Shown: positions 27,556 through 46,769 of the stretch, in pieces
Layout of the letters: every line of letters begins with the position of its first letter
Numbering within the stretch: position 1 is the stretch's first letter
DNA from: Panulirus ornatus
Lineage: Eukaryota; Arthropoda; Malacostraca; Decapoda; Palinuridae
Direction of reading: 5' to 3'
DNA length: 64,000 nucleotides
Assembly (NCBI RefSeq): GCF_036320965.1
Contig: NC_092238.1
Coordinates: forward strand, 17,370,194 to 17,434,193
Made by a program: the position numbers and the translations under genes
Notes under the pieces: model-generated
What the model saw: only the letters and a program-made list of their open reading frames with translations
Told to the model about the DNA's origin: nothing
Databases searched by the model: none

Positions 27556-30549
27556 TCAACCCCGGTATACCACATCGCTCCAATTCACTCTATTCCTTGC
27601 CCTCCTTTCACCCTCCTGCATGTTCAGGCCCCGATCACACAAAATCTTTTTCACTCCATCTTTCCACCTCCAATTTGGTCTCCCTCTTCTCCTCGTTCCC
27701 TCCACCTCCGACACATATATCCTCTTGGTCAATCTTTCCTCACTCATTCTCTCCATGTGCCCAAACCATTTCAAAACACCCTCTTCTGCTCTCTCAACCA
27801 AGCTCTTTTTATTTCCACACATCTCTCTTACCCTTACGTTACTTACTCGATCAAACCACCTCACACCACACATTGTCCTCAAACATCTCATTTCCAGCAC
27901 ATCCATCCTCCTGCGCACAACTCTATCCATAGCCCACGCCTCGCAACCATACAACATTGTTGGAACCACTATTCCTTCAAACATACCCATCTTTGCTTTC
28001 CTAGATAATGTTCTCGACTTCCACACATTCTTCAAGGCTCCCAGAATTTTCGCCCCCTACCCCACCCTATGATCCACTTCCGCTTCCATGGTTCCATCAG
28101 CTGCCAGATCCACTCCCAGATATCTAAAACACTTCACTTCCTCCAGTTTTTCTCCATTCAAACTCACCTCCCAATTGACTTGACCCTCAACCCTACTGTA
28201 CCTAATAACCTTGCTCTTATTCACATTTACTCTTAACTTTCTTCTTTCACACACTTTACCAAACTCAGTCACCAGCTTCTGCAGTTTCTCACATGAATCA
28301 GCCACCAACGCTGTATCATCAGTGAACAACAACTGACTCACTTCCCAAGCTCTCTCATCCCCAACAGACTTCATACTTGCCCCTCTTTCCAAAACTCTTG
28401 CATTTACCTCCATAACAACCCCATCCATAAACAAATTAAACAACCATGGAGACATCACACACCCCTGCCGCAAACCTACATTCACTGAGAACCAATCACC
28501 TTCCTCTCTTCCTACACGTACACATGCCTTACATCCTCGATAAAAACTTTTCACTGCTTCTAACAACTTGCCTCCCACACCATATATTCTTAATACCTTC
28601 CACAGAGCAGCTCTATCAAATCTATCATATGCCTTCTCCAGATCCATAAATGCTACATACAAATCCATTTGCTTTTCTAAGTATTTCTCACATACATTCT
28701 TCAAAGCAAACACCTGATCCACACATCCTCTACCACTTCTGAAACCACACTGCTCTTCCCCAATCTGATGCTCTGTACATGCCTTCACCCTCTCAATCAA
28801 TATCCTCCCATATAATTTACCAGGAATACTCAACAAACTTATACCTCTGTAATTTGAGCACTCACTCTTATCCCCTTTGCCTTTGTACAATGGCACTATG
28901 CACGCATTCCGCCAATCCTCAGGCACCTCACCATGAGTCATACATACATTAAATAACCTTACCAACCAGTCAACAATACAGTCACCCCCTTTTTAAATAA
29001 ATTCCACTGCAATACCATCCAAACCTGCTGCCTTGCCGGCTTTCATCTTCCGTAAAGCTTTTACTACCTCTTCTCTGTTTACCAAATCATTTTCCCTAAC
29101 CCTCTCACTTTGCACACCACCTCGACCAAAACACCCTATATCTGCCACTCTATCATCAAACACATTCAACAAACCTTCAAAATACTCACTCCATCTCCTC
29201 ACATCACCACTACTTGTCATCACCTCCCCATTTGCGCCCTTCACTGAAGTTCCCATTTGCTCCCTTGTCTTACGCACTTTATTTACCTCCTTCCAGAACA
29301 TCTTTTTATTCTCCCTAAAATTTAATGATACTCTCTCACCCCAACTCTCATTTGCCCTTTTTTTCACCTCTTGCACCTTTCTCTTGACCTCCTGTCTCTT
29401 TCTTTTATACATCTCCCACTCAATTGCATTTTTTCCCTGCAAAAATCGTCCAAATGCCTCTCTCTTCTCTTTCACTAATACTCTTACTTCTTCATCCCAC
29501 CACTCACTACCCTTTCTAATCAACCCACCTCCCACTCTTCTCATGCCACAAGCATCTTTTGCGCAATCCATCACTGATTCCCTAAATACATCCCATTCCT
29601 CCCCCACTCCCCTTACTTCCATTGTTCTCACCTTTTTCCATTCTGTACTCAGTCTCTCCTGGTACTTCCTCACACAAGTCTCCTTCCCAAGCTCACTTAC
29701 TCTCACCACCCTCTTCACCCCAACATTCACTCTTCTTTTCTGAAAACCCATACAAATCTTCACCTTAGCCTCCACAAGATAATGATCAGACATCCCTCCA
29801 GTTGCACCTCTCAGCACATTAACATCCAAAAGTCTCTCTTTCGCGCGCCTGTCAATTAACACGTAATCCAATAACGCTCTCTGGCCATCTCTCCTACTTA
29901 CATACGCATACTTATGTATATCTCGCTTTTTAAACCAGGTATTCCCAATCACCAGTCCTTTTTCTGCACATAAATCTACAAGCTCTTCACCATTTCCATT
30001 TACAACACTGAACACCCCATGTATACCAATTATTCCCTCACCTGCCACATTACTCACCTTTGCATTCAAATCACCCATCACTATAACCCGGTCTCGTGCA
30101 TCAAAACCACTAACACACTCATTCAGCTGCTCCCAAAACACTTGCCTCTCATGATCTTTCTTCTCATGCCCAGGTGCATATGCACCAATAATCACCCATC
30201 TCTCTCCATCAACTTTCAGTTTTACCCATATTAATCGAGAATTTACTTTCTTACATTCTATCACATACTCCCACAACTCCTGTTTCAGGAGTACTGCTAC
30301 TCCTTCCCTTGCTCTTGTCCTCTCACTAACCCCTGACTTTACTCCCAAGACATTCCCAAACCACTCTTCCCCTTTACCCTTGAGCTTCGTTTCACTCAGA
30401 GCCAAAACATCCAGGTTCCTTTCCTCAAACATAATACCTATCTCTCCTTTTTTCACATCTTGGTTACATCCACACACATTTAGGCACCCCAATCTGAGCC
30501 TTCGAGGAGGATGAGCACTCCCCGCGTGACTCCTTCTTCTGTTTCCCAT
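27556..30549 (-). pseudogene. RTE-A endonuclease-reverse transcriptase, 997 codons with two stops
   Basis: One frame from ATG 30549 to the stop at 27556, interrupted only by TAA at codon 519 (28995-28993, AAA to TAA) and TAG at codon 831 (28059-28057, GAG to TAG). Endonuclease landmarks: LGCLNVCG (20-27), catalytic Glu in LSETK (E53), GDLNAK (D160, N162), LLDYVLID (227-233) and SDH (254-256), all present. RT landmarks: LDGIAVEF before the first stop, YRGISLLS, motif [12 protein letters not shown] (Asp about 636), and motif C, which reads FTDD (742-745) instead of FADD. The C-terminal domain ends VNWSDVVYRG. The protein would nick target DNA and prime reverse transcription there. The two stops mean it is not made whole from this copy. 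Confidence 0.92.
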
Positions 30550-30835
<286 letters not shown>

Positions 30836-30904
30836 TGAAAAAATGTAAGAAACAATTTAGAAAACTGAAACTTCTAGCTTGAAATGAAATGAAAAAATGA
30901 ATGT

Positions 30905-31348
<444 letters not shown>

Positions 31349-31435
<87 letters not shown>

Positions 31436-31443
31436 AATATATA
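31349..31443. repeat. (TA)n microsatellite
   Basis: TA tract with terminal TGTATAAATA variants, between a composite element and the tail of an antisense RTE-A. Confidence 0.95.
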
Positions 31444-36556
<5,113 letters not shown>

Positions 36557-37892
36557 ATGTGTATATGTATACATATATACACATGTACATAATTCATACT
36601 ATCTACCCTTATTCATTCCCGTCGCACCCCTCCACTCATGAAATGATAACCCCCTCCCTCCGCATGTGCGCGATGTAGCGCTGGGATAAGATAAAAGAGG
36701 CCACATTCGTTCACACTCAGGCTCTAGCTGTCATGTATGATGCATCGAAACCACAGCTCCTTTTCCACATCCAGGCCTCACAAAACTTTCCATGGTTTAA
36801 CCCAGACGCTTCACATGCCCTGGTTCAATCCATTGACAGCACGTCGACCCCGGTATATCACATCGTTCCAATTCACTCTATTCCCTGCACACTTTTCACC
36901 CTCCTGCATGTTCAGGCCCCGATCACTCAAAATCTTTTCCACTTCATCTTTCCACATCCAATTTGGTCTCCCACTTCTCCTCGTTCCCTCCACCTTTGAC
37001 ACATATATCCTCTTGGTCAATCTTTCCTCACTCATTATCTCCATATGACCAAACCATTTTATAACACCTTCTGCTCTCTCAACTACACTCTTTTTATTTC
37101 CACACATCTCTCTTACCCTTTCATTATTTACTCGAACAAATCACCTCAAACCACATATTGTCCTTAAACATCTCATTTCCAGCACATCCACCCTCCTCCG
37201 CACAACTCTATCTATAACCCACGCCTCACAACCATATAACATTGTTGGAACCACTTTTCCTTCAAACATACCCATTTTTGCTTTTCAAGATAACGTTCTC
37301 GACTTCCACACATTCTTCAACGCTCCCAGAACTTTCCCCCCCTCCCCCGCCCTATGATTCACTTCCGCTTCCATGGTTCTATCCGCTGCCAAATCCACTC
37401 CTACATATCTAAAACACTTCACTTCCTCCAGTTTTTTCTCCATTCAAACTTACCTCCCAGTTGACTTGTCCCTCAACCCTATTGTACCTAGTAACCTTGC
37501 TCTTATTCACATTTACTCTCAGCTTTCTTCCTTCACACACTTTACCAAACTCAGTCATCAGCTTCTGCAGTTTCTCACCTGAATCAGCCACCAGCGCTGT
37601 GTCATCAGCGAACAACAACTGACTCACTTCCCAAGATCTCTTATCCACAACAGACTGCATACTTGCCCCTCTTTCCAAAACTCTTGCATTCACCTCCCTA
37701 ACGACCCCATCCATAAACAAATTAAACAGCCATGGAGACATCACGCACCCTCTCGCAAACCAACATTCACTGAGAACCAATCGCTTTCCTCTCTTCCTAC
37801 AAGTGCACATGCCTTACATCCTCGGTAAAAACTTTTCACTGCTTCTAACAACTTGCCTCCCACACCATATATTCTTAATACCTTCCACAGAG
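36557..37892 (-). mobile_element. RTE-A copy, long-3'UTR, RT and C-terminal domain
   Basis: Minus strand from the [12 protein letters not shown] block (37892) through FADD (intact, frame 37810-37409) to the C-terminal domain (37107-36811 open) and long 3' UTR. Frame is lost around 37130-37370. Joined head to head to a sense copy at 37892/37893. Confidence 0.88.
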
Positions 37893-39944
37893 AACAGAGT
37901 TAGTAGTTTTGATGCACGAGACCGGGTTATAGTGACGGGTGATTTAAATGCAAATGTGGCAGTTGAGGGAATAATTGGTGAACATGGGGTGTTCAGTATT
38001 ATAAGTGGCGATGGTGAAGAGCTTGTAGATTTATGTGCTGAAAAAGGACTGGTGATTGGGAATACCTGGTTTAAAAAGAGAGATATACATAAGTATACGT
38101 ATGGCTAGAGATGGCTAGAGAGCGTTATTGGATTACGTGTTAATTGATAGGCGCGCGAAAGAGAGACTTTTGGATGTTAATGTGCTGAGAGGTGCAACTG
38201 TCCGATCATTATCTTATGGAGGCGAGGGTGAGGATTTGTAGAGGTTTTCAGAAAAGAAGAGAGAATGTTGGAGTGAAGAGAGTGGTGAAAGTAAGTGAGC
38301 TTGGGAAGGAGACTTGTGTGAGGAAGTACCAAGAGACACTGAGTACAGAATGGAAAATGGTGAGAACAAAGAACATAAGGGGATTGGGGGAGGAATGGGA
38401 TGTATTTAGGGAAGCAGTGATGGCCTGAGTAAAAGATGCTTGTGGCATGAGAGGCGTGGGAGGTGGGTTGATTAGAAAGGGTAGTGAGTGGTGGGATGAA
38501 GAAGTAAGATTACTAGTGAAAGAGAAGAGAGAGGCATTTGGACGATTCTTGCAGGGAAATAATGGAAATGATTGGGAAATTTATAAAAGAAAGAGGCAGG
38601 ATATCAAGAGAAAGGTGCATGTGGCGAAAAAGTGGGTTAATGAGAGTTAGGGTGAGAGAGTAGCATTTATGGATCTGGAGAAGGCATATGATAGAGTTGA
38701 TAGAGATGCTCTGTGGAAGGTATTAAGAATATATGGTGTGGGAGGCAAGTTGTTAGAAGCAGTGAAAAGTTTTTATCGAGGATGTAAGGCATGTGTACGT
38801 GTAGGAAGAGAGGAAAGTGATTGGTTCTCAGTGAATGTAGGTTTGCGGTAGGGGTGTGTGATGTCTCCATGGTTGTTTAATTTGTTTATGGATGGGGTTG
38901 TTAGGGAGGTGAATGCAAGAGTCCTGGAAAGAGGGGCAAGTATGAAGTCTGTTGGGGATGAGAGAGCCTGGGAAGTGAGTCAGTTGTTGTTCGCTGATGA
39001 TACAGCGCTGGTGGCTGATTCATGTGAGAAACTGCAGAAGCTGGTGACTGAGTTTGGTAAAGTGTGTGGAAGAAGAAAGTTAAGAGTAAATGTGAATAAG
39101 AGCAAGGTTATTAGGTACAGTAGGGTTGAGGGTCAAGTCAATTGGGAGGTAAGTTTGAATGGAGAAAAACTGGAGGAAGTGAAGTGTTTTAGATATCTGG
39201 GAGTGGATCTGTCAGCGGATGGAACCATGGAAGCGGAAGTGGATCATAGGGTGGGGGAGGGGGCGAAAATTTTGGGAGCCTTGAAAAATGTGTGGAAGTC
39301 GAGAACATTATCTCGGAAAGCAAAAATGGGTATGTTTGAAGGAATAGTGGTTCCAACAATGTTGTATGGTTGCGAGGCGTGGGCTATGGATAGAGTTGTG
39401 CGCAGGAGGATGGATGTGCTGGAAATGAGATGTTTGAGGACAATGTGTGGTGTGAGGTGGTTTGATCGAGTAAGTAACGTAAGGGTAAGAGAGATGTGTG
39501 GAAATAAAAAGAGCGTGGTTGAGAGAGCAGAAGAGGGTGTTTTGAAATGGTTTGGGCACATGGAGAGAATGAGTGAGGAAAGATTGACCAAGAGGATATA
39601 TGTGTCGGAGGTGGAGGGAACGAGGAGAAGAGGGAGACCAAATTGGAGGTGGAAAGATGGAGTGAAAAAGATTTTGTGTGATCGGGGCCTGAACATGCAG
39701 GAGGGTGTAAGGAGGGCAAGGAATAGAGTGAATTGGAGCGATGTGGTATACAGGGGTTGACGTGCTGTCAGTGGAGTGAATCAAGGCATGTGAGGCGTCT
39801 GGGGTGGACCATGGAAAGCTGTGTAGGTATGTATACACGTGTGTGGACATGTGTATGTACATGTGTATGGGGGGGGGGGGGTTGGGCCATTTCTTTCGTC
39901 TGTTTCCTTGCGCTACCTCGCAGACGCGGGAGACAGCGACAAAG

Positions 39945-39975
<31 letters not shown>
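37893..39975 (+). mobile_element. RTE-A copy, short-3'UTR, endonuclease-RT with internal deletion
   Basis: Sense copy starting in the endonuclease (SSFDARDRVIVTGDLNANVA, then LLDYVLIDR). At 38657-38662 the linker and first third of RT are deleted with GTA microhomology. RT resumes at motif A ([13 protein letters not shown]) and is open to 39760 apart from TAG at 38849 (RQG became R-stop). FADD is intact. Short 3' UTR and an A tail of about 25 bases. Confidence 0.9.
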
Positions 39976-42143
39976 GATGTTTTGGAAGGAGGTAAATAAA
40001 GTGCGTAAGACAAGGGTACAAATGGGAACTTCAGGGAAGGGGGCTAATGGGAAAGTGATAACAAGTAGTGGTGATGTGAGGAGATGGAGTGAGTATTTTG
40101 AGGGTTTGTTGAATGTGTTTGATGATAGAGTGGCAGATATAGGGTGTTTTGGTCGAGGTGGTGTGCAAAGTGAGAGGATTAGAGAAAATGATTTGGTAAA
40201 CAGAGAAGAGGTAGTGAAAGCTTTGCGGAAGATGAAAGCCGGCAAGGCAGCGGGTTTGGATGGTATTGCACTGGAATTTATTAAAAAAGGGGGTGACTGT
40301 ATTATTGACTGGTTGGTAAGGTTATTTAATGTATGTATGACTCATGGTGAGGTGCCTGAGGATTGGCGGAATGCGTGCATAGTGCCATTGTACAAAGGCA
40401 AAGGGGATAAGAGTGAGTGCTCAGATTACAGAGGTATAAGTTTGTTGAGTATTCCTGGGAAATTATATGGGAGGGTATTGATCGAGAGGGTGGAGGCATG
40501 TACAGAGCATCAAATTGGGGAAGCGCAGTGTGGTTTCAGAAGTGGTAGAGGATGTGTGGATCAGGTGTTTGCTTTGAAGAATGTATGTGAGAAATACTTA
40601 GAAAAGCAAATGGATTTGTATGTAGCATTTATGGATCTGGAGAAGGCATATGACAGAGTTGATAGAGATGCTCTTAAGAATATATGGTGTGGGAGGCAAG
40701 TTGTTAGAAGCAGTGAAAAGTTTTTTCGAGGATGTAAGGCATGTGTACGTGTTGGAAGAGAAGAAAGTGATTGCTTCTCAGTGAATATAGGTTTGCGGCA
40801 GGGGTGTGTGTTCTCTCCATGGTTGTTTAATTTGTTTATGGATGTGGTTGTTAGGGAGGTGAATGCAAGAGTTTTGGAAAGGGGGGCAAGTATGCAGTCT
40901 GTGGTGGATGAAAGATCTTGGGAAGTGAGTCAGTTGTTTTTCGCTAATGATACAGCACTGGTAGCTGATTCAGGTGAGAAACTGCAGAAGCTGGTGACTG
41001 AGTTTGGTAAAGTGTGTGAAAGAAGAAAGTTGAAAGTAAATGTGAATAAGAGCAAGGTTATTAGGTACAGTAGGGTTGAGGGACAAGTCAACTGGTAGGT
41101 AAGTTTGAATGGAGAAAAACTGGAGGAAGTAAAGCGTTTTATATATCTGGGAGTGGATTTGGCAGCGGATGGACCCATGGAAGCGGAAGTGAATCATAGG
41201 GTGGGGAGAAGCGAAAGATCTGGGAGCCTTGAAGAATTTGTGGAAGTCGAGAACATTATCTCGGAAAGCAAAAATGGGTATGTTTGAAGGAATAGTGGTT
41301 CCAATAATGTTATATGGTTGCGAGGCGTGGGCTATAGATAGAGTTGTGCGGAGGAAGGTGGATGCGCTGGAAATGAGATGTTTGAGGACAATATGTGGTG
41401 TGAGGTGGTTTGATCGAGTAAGTAATAATAGGGTAAGAATGATGTGTGGCAATAAAAAGAGTGTGTTTGAGAGAGCAGAAGAGGGTGTTTTGAAATGGTT
41501 TGGTCTCAAGGAGAGAGTGAGTGAGGAAAGATTGTCCAAGAGGATATATGTGTCGGAGGTGGAGGGAACGAGGAGAAGTGGGAGACCATATTGGAGGTGG
41601 AAAGATGGAGTGAAAAAGATTTTGAGTGATCGGGGCCTGAACATGCAGGAGGGTGAAAGGCGTGCAAGGAATAGAGTGAATTGGAACGATGTGGTATAAT
41701 GGGGTCGACGTGCTGTTAATGGATTGAACCAGGGCATGTGAAGCGTCTGGGGTAAACCATGGAAATTTGTGTGGGCCTGGATGTGGAAAGGGAGCTGTGG
41801 TTTCGGTGCATTATTACATGACAGCTAGAGACTGAGTGTGAACGAATGGGGCCTTTGTTGTCTTTTCTTAGCGCTACCTCGCGCACATGAGGGGGGGGGG
41901 GGTTGTTATTTCATGTGTGGCGAAGTAGCGATCGGAATGAATAAAGGCAGACAGCATGAAGTATGTACATGTGTATATATGTATATGTCTGTGTGTGTAT
42001 ATATACGTATACGCTGAGATGTATAGGTATGTATATTTGCGTGTGTGGACGTGTACGTATATACATGTGTATGTGGGTGAGTTGGGCCAATCTCTCGTCT
42101 GTTTCCTTGCGCCACCTCGTTAACGCGGGAGACAGCGACAAAG

Positions 42144-42146
<3 letters not shown>
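39976..42146 (+). mobile_element. RTE-A copy, long-3'UTR, linker-RT-C-terminus
   Basis: Starts within AAAAAGATGTTTTGG directly after the preceding poly-A. The frame is open 39977-41096. Within it an 11-base loss (about 40675) and a one-base loss (about 40727) cancel out, so about 17 residues are read in another frame. Motif A is intact. Motif C reads FAND. Stop TAG at 41096, shifts near 41205, then the C-terminal frame to 41699 and the full long 3' UTR. Confidence 0.9.

Positions 42147-42226
<80 letters not shown>
42147..42226. repeat. (TA)n microsatellite
   Basis: Pure TA between the tail of an RTE-A copy and the interrupted RT of a CR1/L2-like element. Confidence 0.96.
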
Positions 42227-42231
<5 letters not shown>

Positions 42232-44525
42232 GAACAAGATCGGTCCCAAGACTGACTCCTGAGGAACACCACTGGCTACATTGCCTTAGTCCGACGTACG
42301 TAATTCCGTTGATGTATACCCTCTATTTTCTGTCAGTGAGCCGCGCCCTAATCCAGTTATATACACAACCCCCGATGCCGTGTGCCGCTATTTTTCTAAA
42401 CAGACGATTATAAGGTACTCTGTCAAAAGCCTTGGTTAAGTCTAAGTGTACAGTATCATAACTCTTAGCTTGATCAACAGGTTCAAATACCTTATTAAAG
42501 AAGGAGAGAAGGTTACTGAGACATGACTTCCCTTTTGTAAACCCATATTGAGAATCCCTAATGAGATCATGATTCTCCAAGTGTTCCCGTATCTTGTCCG
42601 CTATAATGGATTCGCGGAATTTCCCCACAGCAGATGTCAAGCTGACAGGACGATAATTAGAGGTAATGGATCTATCACCTTTCTTAAGATGGGAGCGACA
42701 TTTGCTGTCCTTCATTGATTAGGAACCACACCTAATCCAGAGAATGTTTAGACACATTTAAAAGCGGAACTCTTACTTCCTCCTTACATTCTTTCTTTCA
42801 AGACCCTCACATAAATACCATCTGGCCCAGGACTCGTTTACTTTTGATCGATCTACTCGTTTCAAAATATCAAATTTATTCATTTCTATTCATCGTATAG
42901 CTTCCCGCTTTCGTACCCTCTGTACTGTAAATTTACTCTGGAATCGTTATGTTTGTGTTCTCCTCTTACGTAAATCCTGGTATGAAGTGATTGTTTAAAA
43001 CTTGATACATTTCAATCTCACTATCAACTATCTACCAGAATGCGATGTGATGGGTCTAATTTCCTCCCTAACCTTCGTTCTGCACATTCGGAAAAATCGT
43101 TTAGCAGTGTTTAACGCTTCGTTAGCCGTCTTAATTTCGTAATTTCTCTTAGCGTTCCTAATCTCTGATTTTACTATTCTCTCAATTTGTGTCAGCTGAT
43201 CAGTAAGCTGTGGTTCCCCCGTTTTAACTTGTTGTACAAACCTTTCCTCTGCCATATAAAGTGTTTTATTGTATCATTTAGCCATTTTGGGTCATTATTG
43301 TTAGTCCGTTCTTGCCTGTATGGAATATTCAACTCTTGTCCGTTTATCATCGACTGGAGCCCTTCTACGGCAACTTCCACACTGTTAATGGTCTCCCCTG
43401 CCTCATCCACACTTGACCTGACACTACCGTTAAGGTAATCTGAGTCACCTGACTGACCTGACCTCACACCACCTGCACTGCTTGGTCCGTCTAATCTCGC
43501 CTCACCTTCATTCAGTCCCACCCAATCAACACAAGCAAGGTATCTACGTAGCCTCGCAAAGTTGGCCTTACGAAAGTCGGGAACGACCATTTCATTCTCC
43601 TTCCTATTTACATCCTTCATCGTATTGAATCTTATTTCCTTGTGGTCACTATTATCTTACTGTCTTCCCACCTCAACTTCATCTGTGAGGTTGTTTGTAT
43701 TTGTCAGTAACAAATCTAAAATGTTATCACCTCTGGTCCCCTTAGAAATGTGCTGTGTTAGAAAACAATCTTGGATTGTCTTCATAAATTCCTCTGACTC
43801 AACATCTCCCGTATTATCTTCCCAGTTGATTGTACAGAAGTTGACGTCACCTAGAATACATACATTTTGATCACAAGTTTTCCTGATTTCGTCCCATAAA
43901 AGTTCCCCTCCACCAAGACTATGTAATCTGTGGGTCTGTATAATACTCCTAATAAAAAACCTTTTATTGTTTTTATCTATTTCAACCCAAATCGATTCTG
44001 GGTCTTTTTGTTACTTTAATGTCACTATTGTTACAGCTCTTAATACTGTCCCTAATATAAAGTGCTACCTCACCTCCTCTCCTCTCCTTCCTATCAGACG
44101 TACAAAGTTTGTATCCATTAACAGAAAACTCTGACAACAGATCGCCTTCTACTTTCCTCCATGTTTCACGTCAACATACAATACCTGTAGGTTTGGTGCT
44201 CACTATCGTCCACAAATGATCCATCTTCTTTCTTCAACTCCTACAATGTGTAAAGTATACATTAAGTCCTTTATGATTACCTACATTACCTCCCTTTCTT
44301 TGCTTGTATTTCTTAACACTTCCTTGACTAGGTTTTTCTCGGCATTTATGTCCCTGACCTCTGACCCTCGTTCCTTGACCCAAACCATCTAACGTAAATA
44401 AAACGCCTCTGAAACCTCCCTCTCCAAAAAACTAGAAAACTGAACTCCCGTCCGAGACAAATGTAGCCCATCACTATAATCAGAATGCACAACCGTTACA
44501 TGTTTATATGTATGATGAATACCTT
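42227..44525 (-). mobile_element. CR1/L2-like LINE, ORF1 end, endonuclease and 5' RT
   Basis: Minus-strand landmarks in order: YSDGLHLSRTGVQFSSFLE (about 44480-44420), resembling the catalytic Asp-His block of the SGNH-esterase ORF1 of CR1/L2 elements; endonuclease blocks RRGGEVALYIRDSIKS (about 44080); a linker (43620-43030) with ALNTAKRFFRMCR; RT from KKGDRSITSNYRPVSLTS (42715) through DSQYGFTKGKSCLSN and motif A LDLTKAFDRVPY. It stops at GPILFVLYI where the TA tract begins, so motif C is absent. Many stops; a fossil. Confidence 0.75.
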
Positions 44526-44749
44526 ACATAATGCTCTACACTCCAGGTCACTGGTCGTTGTATGAGGTCATGACCCTAGTGGGGGGCGGAGGAGGAGGGT
44601 TGAGCCAGTCTAATCGTCTCTGAGCTCCTTAATAGTGGTGGTGAATACCTCACTATTTCCTGCACCACCAATGGACTGCTTGCCACTTCTACCGGTAGGC
44701 AGGGTACCATCAAAAGCATGTTGACTTGGATGTTGAACACTGGGGGGGC

Positions 44750-45115
44750 CTGTTCCCTGATGTGTACACCTTTCTCATGTTTCGCAGAATTCTACGGTCT
44801 TCGTAACAGAAGATTCTCTGGGTGTTTTGAACGATGATTTCCAATGTTGAGTTCCGTGGTGGTGTAAGTTGATGATTTCTGATTGCTCCCTATTGCAAGT
44901 GTAGAGAGAGACGTCGCCTAAGCTTTTCGATCGTGTAACCAATATAGTTCGGGTTACGGGTTGCACAGTCCCTGGCGCTGCAGTATCTGTAAACCACATT
45001 GGTAGGAGCCAACAGTTCAGAACTACGTGCCATACTGTTCTTTATGACTCGAGATGATGTTCTAGTTCCAGGAACAGGGGAAGAAGGGCTGCATTCTCTC
45101 ACATCCATTCCCTAG
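44750..45115 (-). mobile_element. Penelope-like element, GIY-YIG endonuclease fragment
   Basis: Minus-strand translation contains NVVYRYCSARDC, then NPNYIGYTIEKLRRRLSLH, which fits the GIY-YIG nuclease domain of Penelope-like retroelements (Tyr of the first block, YIGYT, and the following Arg-rich helix). A degraded tail reads EDRRILRN. The reverse transcriptase is not present. The stretch 44526-44749 has no recognisable content. Confidence 0.6.
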
Positions 45116-45844
45116 CTGTCAAGTGCAATGCATCGAATCCACATGCACCATAAAGCCTTTCCATGGTTCCCCGGCCGCTTTAATTGCCTTGGTTCATTCC
45201 ACTGACAGCACGTCGACCCTTGCATGCCAAATTCCTCCAATTCCCTCTATACTGTGCGAGCCTTTCACCCTCCTACATGTTCAGGCCTCGATGACTTGAA
45301 ATCTTTTCCACTTCATCCTTCCACCTCCAATTAGGGCTCCCGGTTCTCCTTGTTCCCTCCACTTCTAACACATATATCCCCTTTGTCAACCTTCCCTCAC
45401 TCATTCTCTCCATATGTCCAAACCATTTCAGCACACACACCTTCCTCAGCTCTCAATCACTCTTTTCTTATTACCACACATCTCTCTTACCCTCTCATTA
45501 AATACTCAGTCAAATCACCTCACACCACATATTTTCCTCAAACATTTCATTCCCACTGCATCTACCCTCCTCCGCACATCCTTATCTATAACGCATTACT
45601 TGCTTGCATATAACATTACTGGAACTACTTTACCTTCAAACATACCCATTTTTGTCCTCCCAGAAACCACCTCTCTCTCTCTCTCCACACATTCCTCACT
45701 CCTTCCAGAACCTTCGTCCCCTCCCCTACTCTATGACTCACTTCCGCTTCCATGGCTCCATTCGCTGTCATGTCCACTCCCAGGTATCTAAAAAAAATTT
45801 CATTTTCTCTAAAATCTCTCCATTCAAACTCACTGATTTGTGCC
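45116..45844 (-). mobile_element. Old RTE-A copy, C-terminal domain and 3'UTR
   Basis: Diverged minus-strand RTE-A from RYLGVDMTANGAMEAEVSH (about 45790) to the 3' UTR (45116-45180). Frame broken throughout. The Ser at EVSHR suggests it is outside both younger groups. Confidence 0.78.
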
Positions 45845-46769
45845 GGTGACCCCAGCATATTTATTGTGCACCCCCATGTTCATCCTGTGAGCGGTAGCGC
45901 AAAAGGATTACAGGGGTCACAAAAGATCTTAATCAGACAAGTATTTCATTACATACATTACATAGTTTCATAAGTTAAGTTTTACCGACTAGATGCAAAA
46001 AGTGGATACAAACTTAAAATTTCGGGTATAATGTTATCAACAATGAGTTGTGACATTTCGTGCAGGGTTTGTTTAGATTTATTCCTAAAAGGCTCAATTT
46101 TTTTCACATTCTGAGACATAGTGTTCTAGTTTGCGTCCAAAATCTTTGACCACAAACTTTACAGTAAATTCACGTGGTTAACATCTCCAGGTTGGCCAAA
46201 GCGCCAGTAGTACCTATAGCCTAGCCTTAGTCTAGTAGTTACACCATCATGTAATTTGTTGATCTTATCACTTTCTCGATATACATGTTTTACTTTACAC
46301 ATCACACTGTGGTGGAAAATGCTTCTACTCATGCTTATCTGAACTCATCTTCCTGCTTCAAAGAGGTCAGTTAGTTCCTTTCTAATTACAGTTTTGAGGA
46401 TTCTAATTGACAATCCAATTTTTTTTTTCATTATTACCTTTACTAGGTGTAAGTTTGGCTAAAGCATCAACTTTTATCATACCCACGGAGGCCTATATGA
46501 GAGGGAATCCATAACAATTTGATTTGAAACCCTTGAGCAATAATGTCTGAGTATTCGTGTCTGGCTTCAGAGACCAACATGTTACATTCTGATCCCAAGG
46601 TGTTAAGGGCAAGTAGTGAAGATAAAGACAGATAATCAAACTGTCTGTGGCAGTGATTTCTATCAGATCAAGAGTGATAAGTATAGCGAACAATTTAGTT
46701 TGTAGAGTAGATGCTCAGTTGTTTGTTCTAACATTTTTCTCTAATCTTTTACCATTAGGCTGGATCACA
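45845..46769 (-). mobile_element. LINE remnant with RNase H-like region
   Basis: Minus-strand blocks read TATDSLI (about 46650, the T-D-S of RNase H in LINEs), SVGMIKVDALAKLTPSKGN (about 46490-46430, the usual ...G-N-E-K-A-D-x-L-A-K block with the GNEK part altered) and LGYRYYWRFGQPGDV (about 46210). This is the layout of the C-terminus of I/jockey-type LINEs carrying RNase H. Heavily mutated. Confidence 0.5.
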
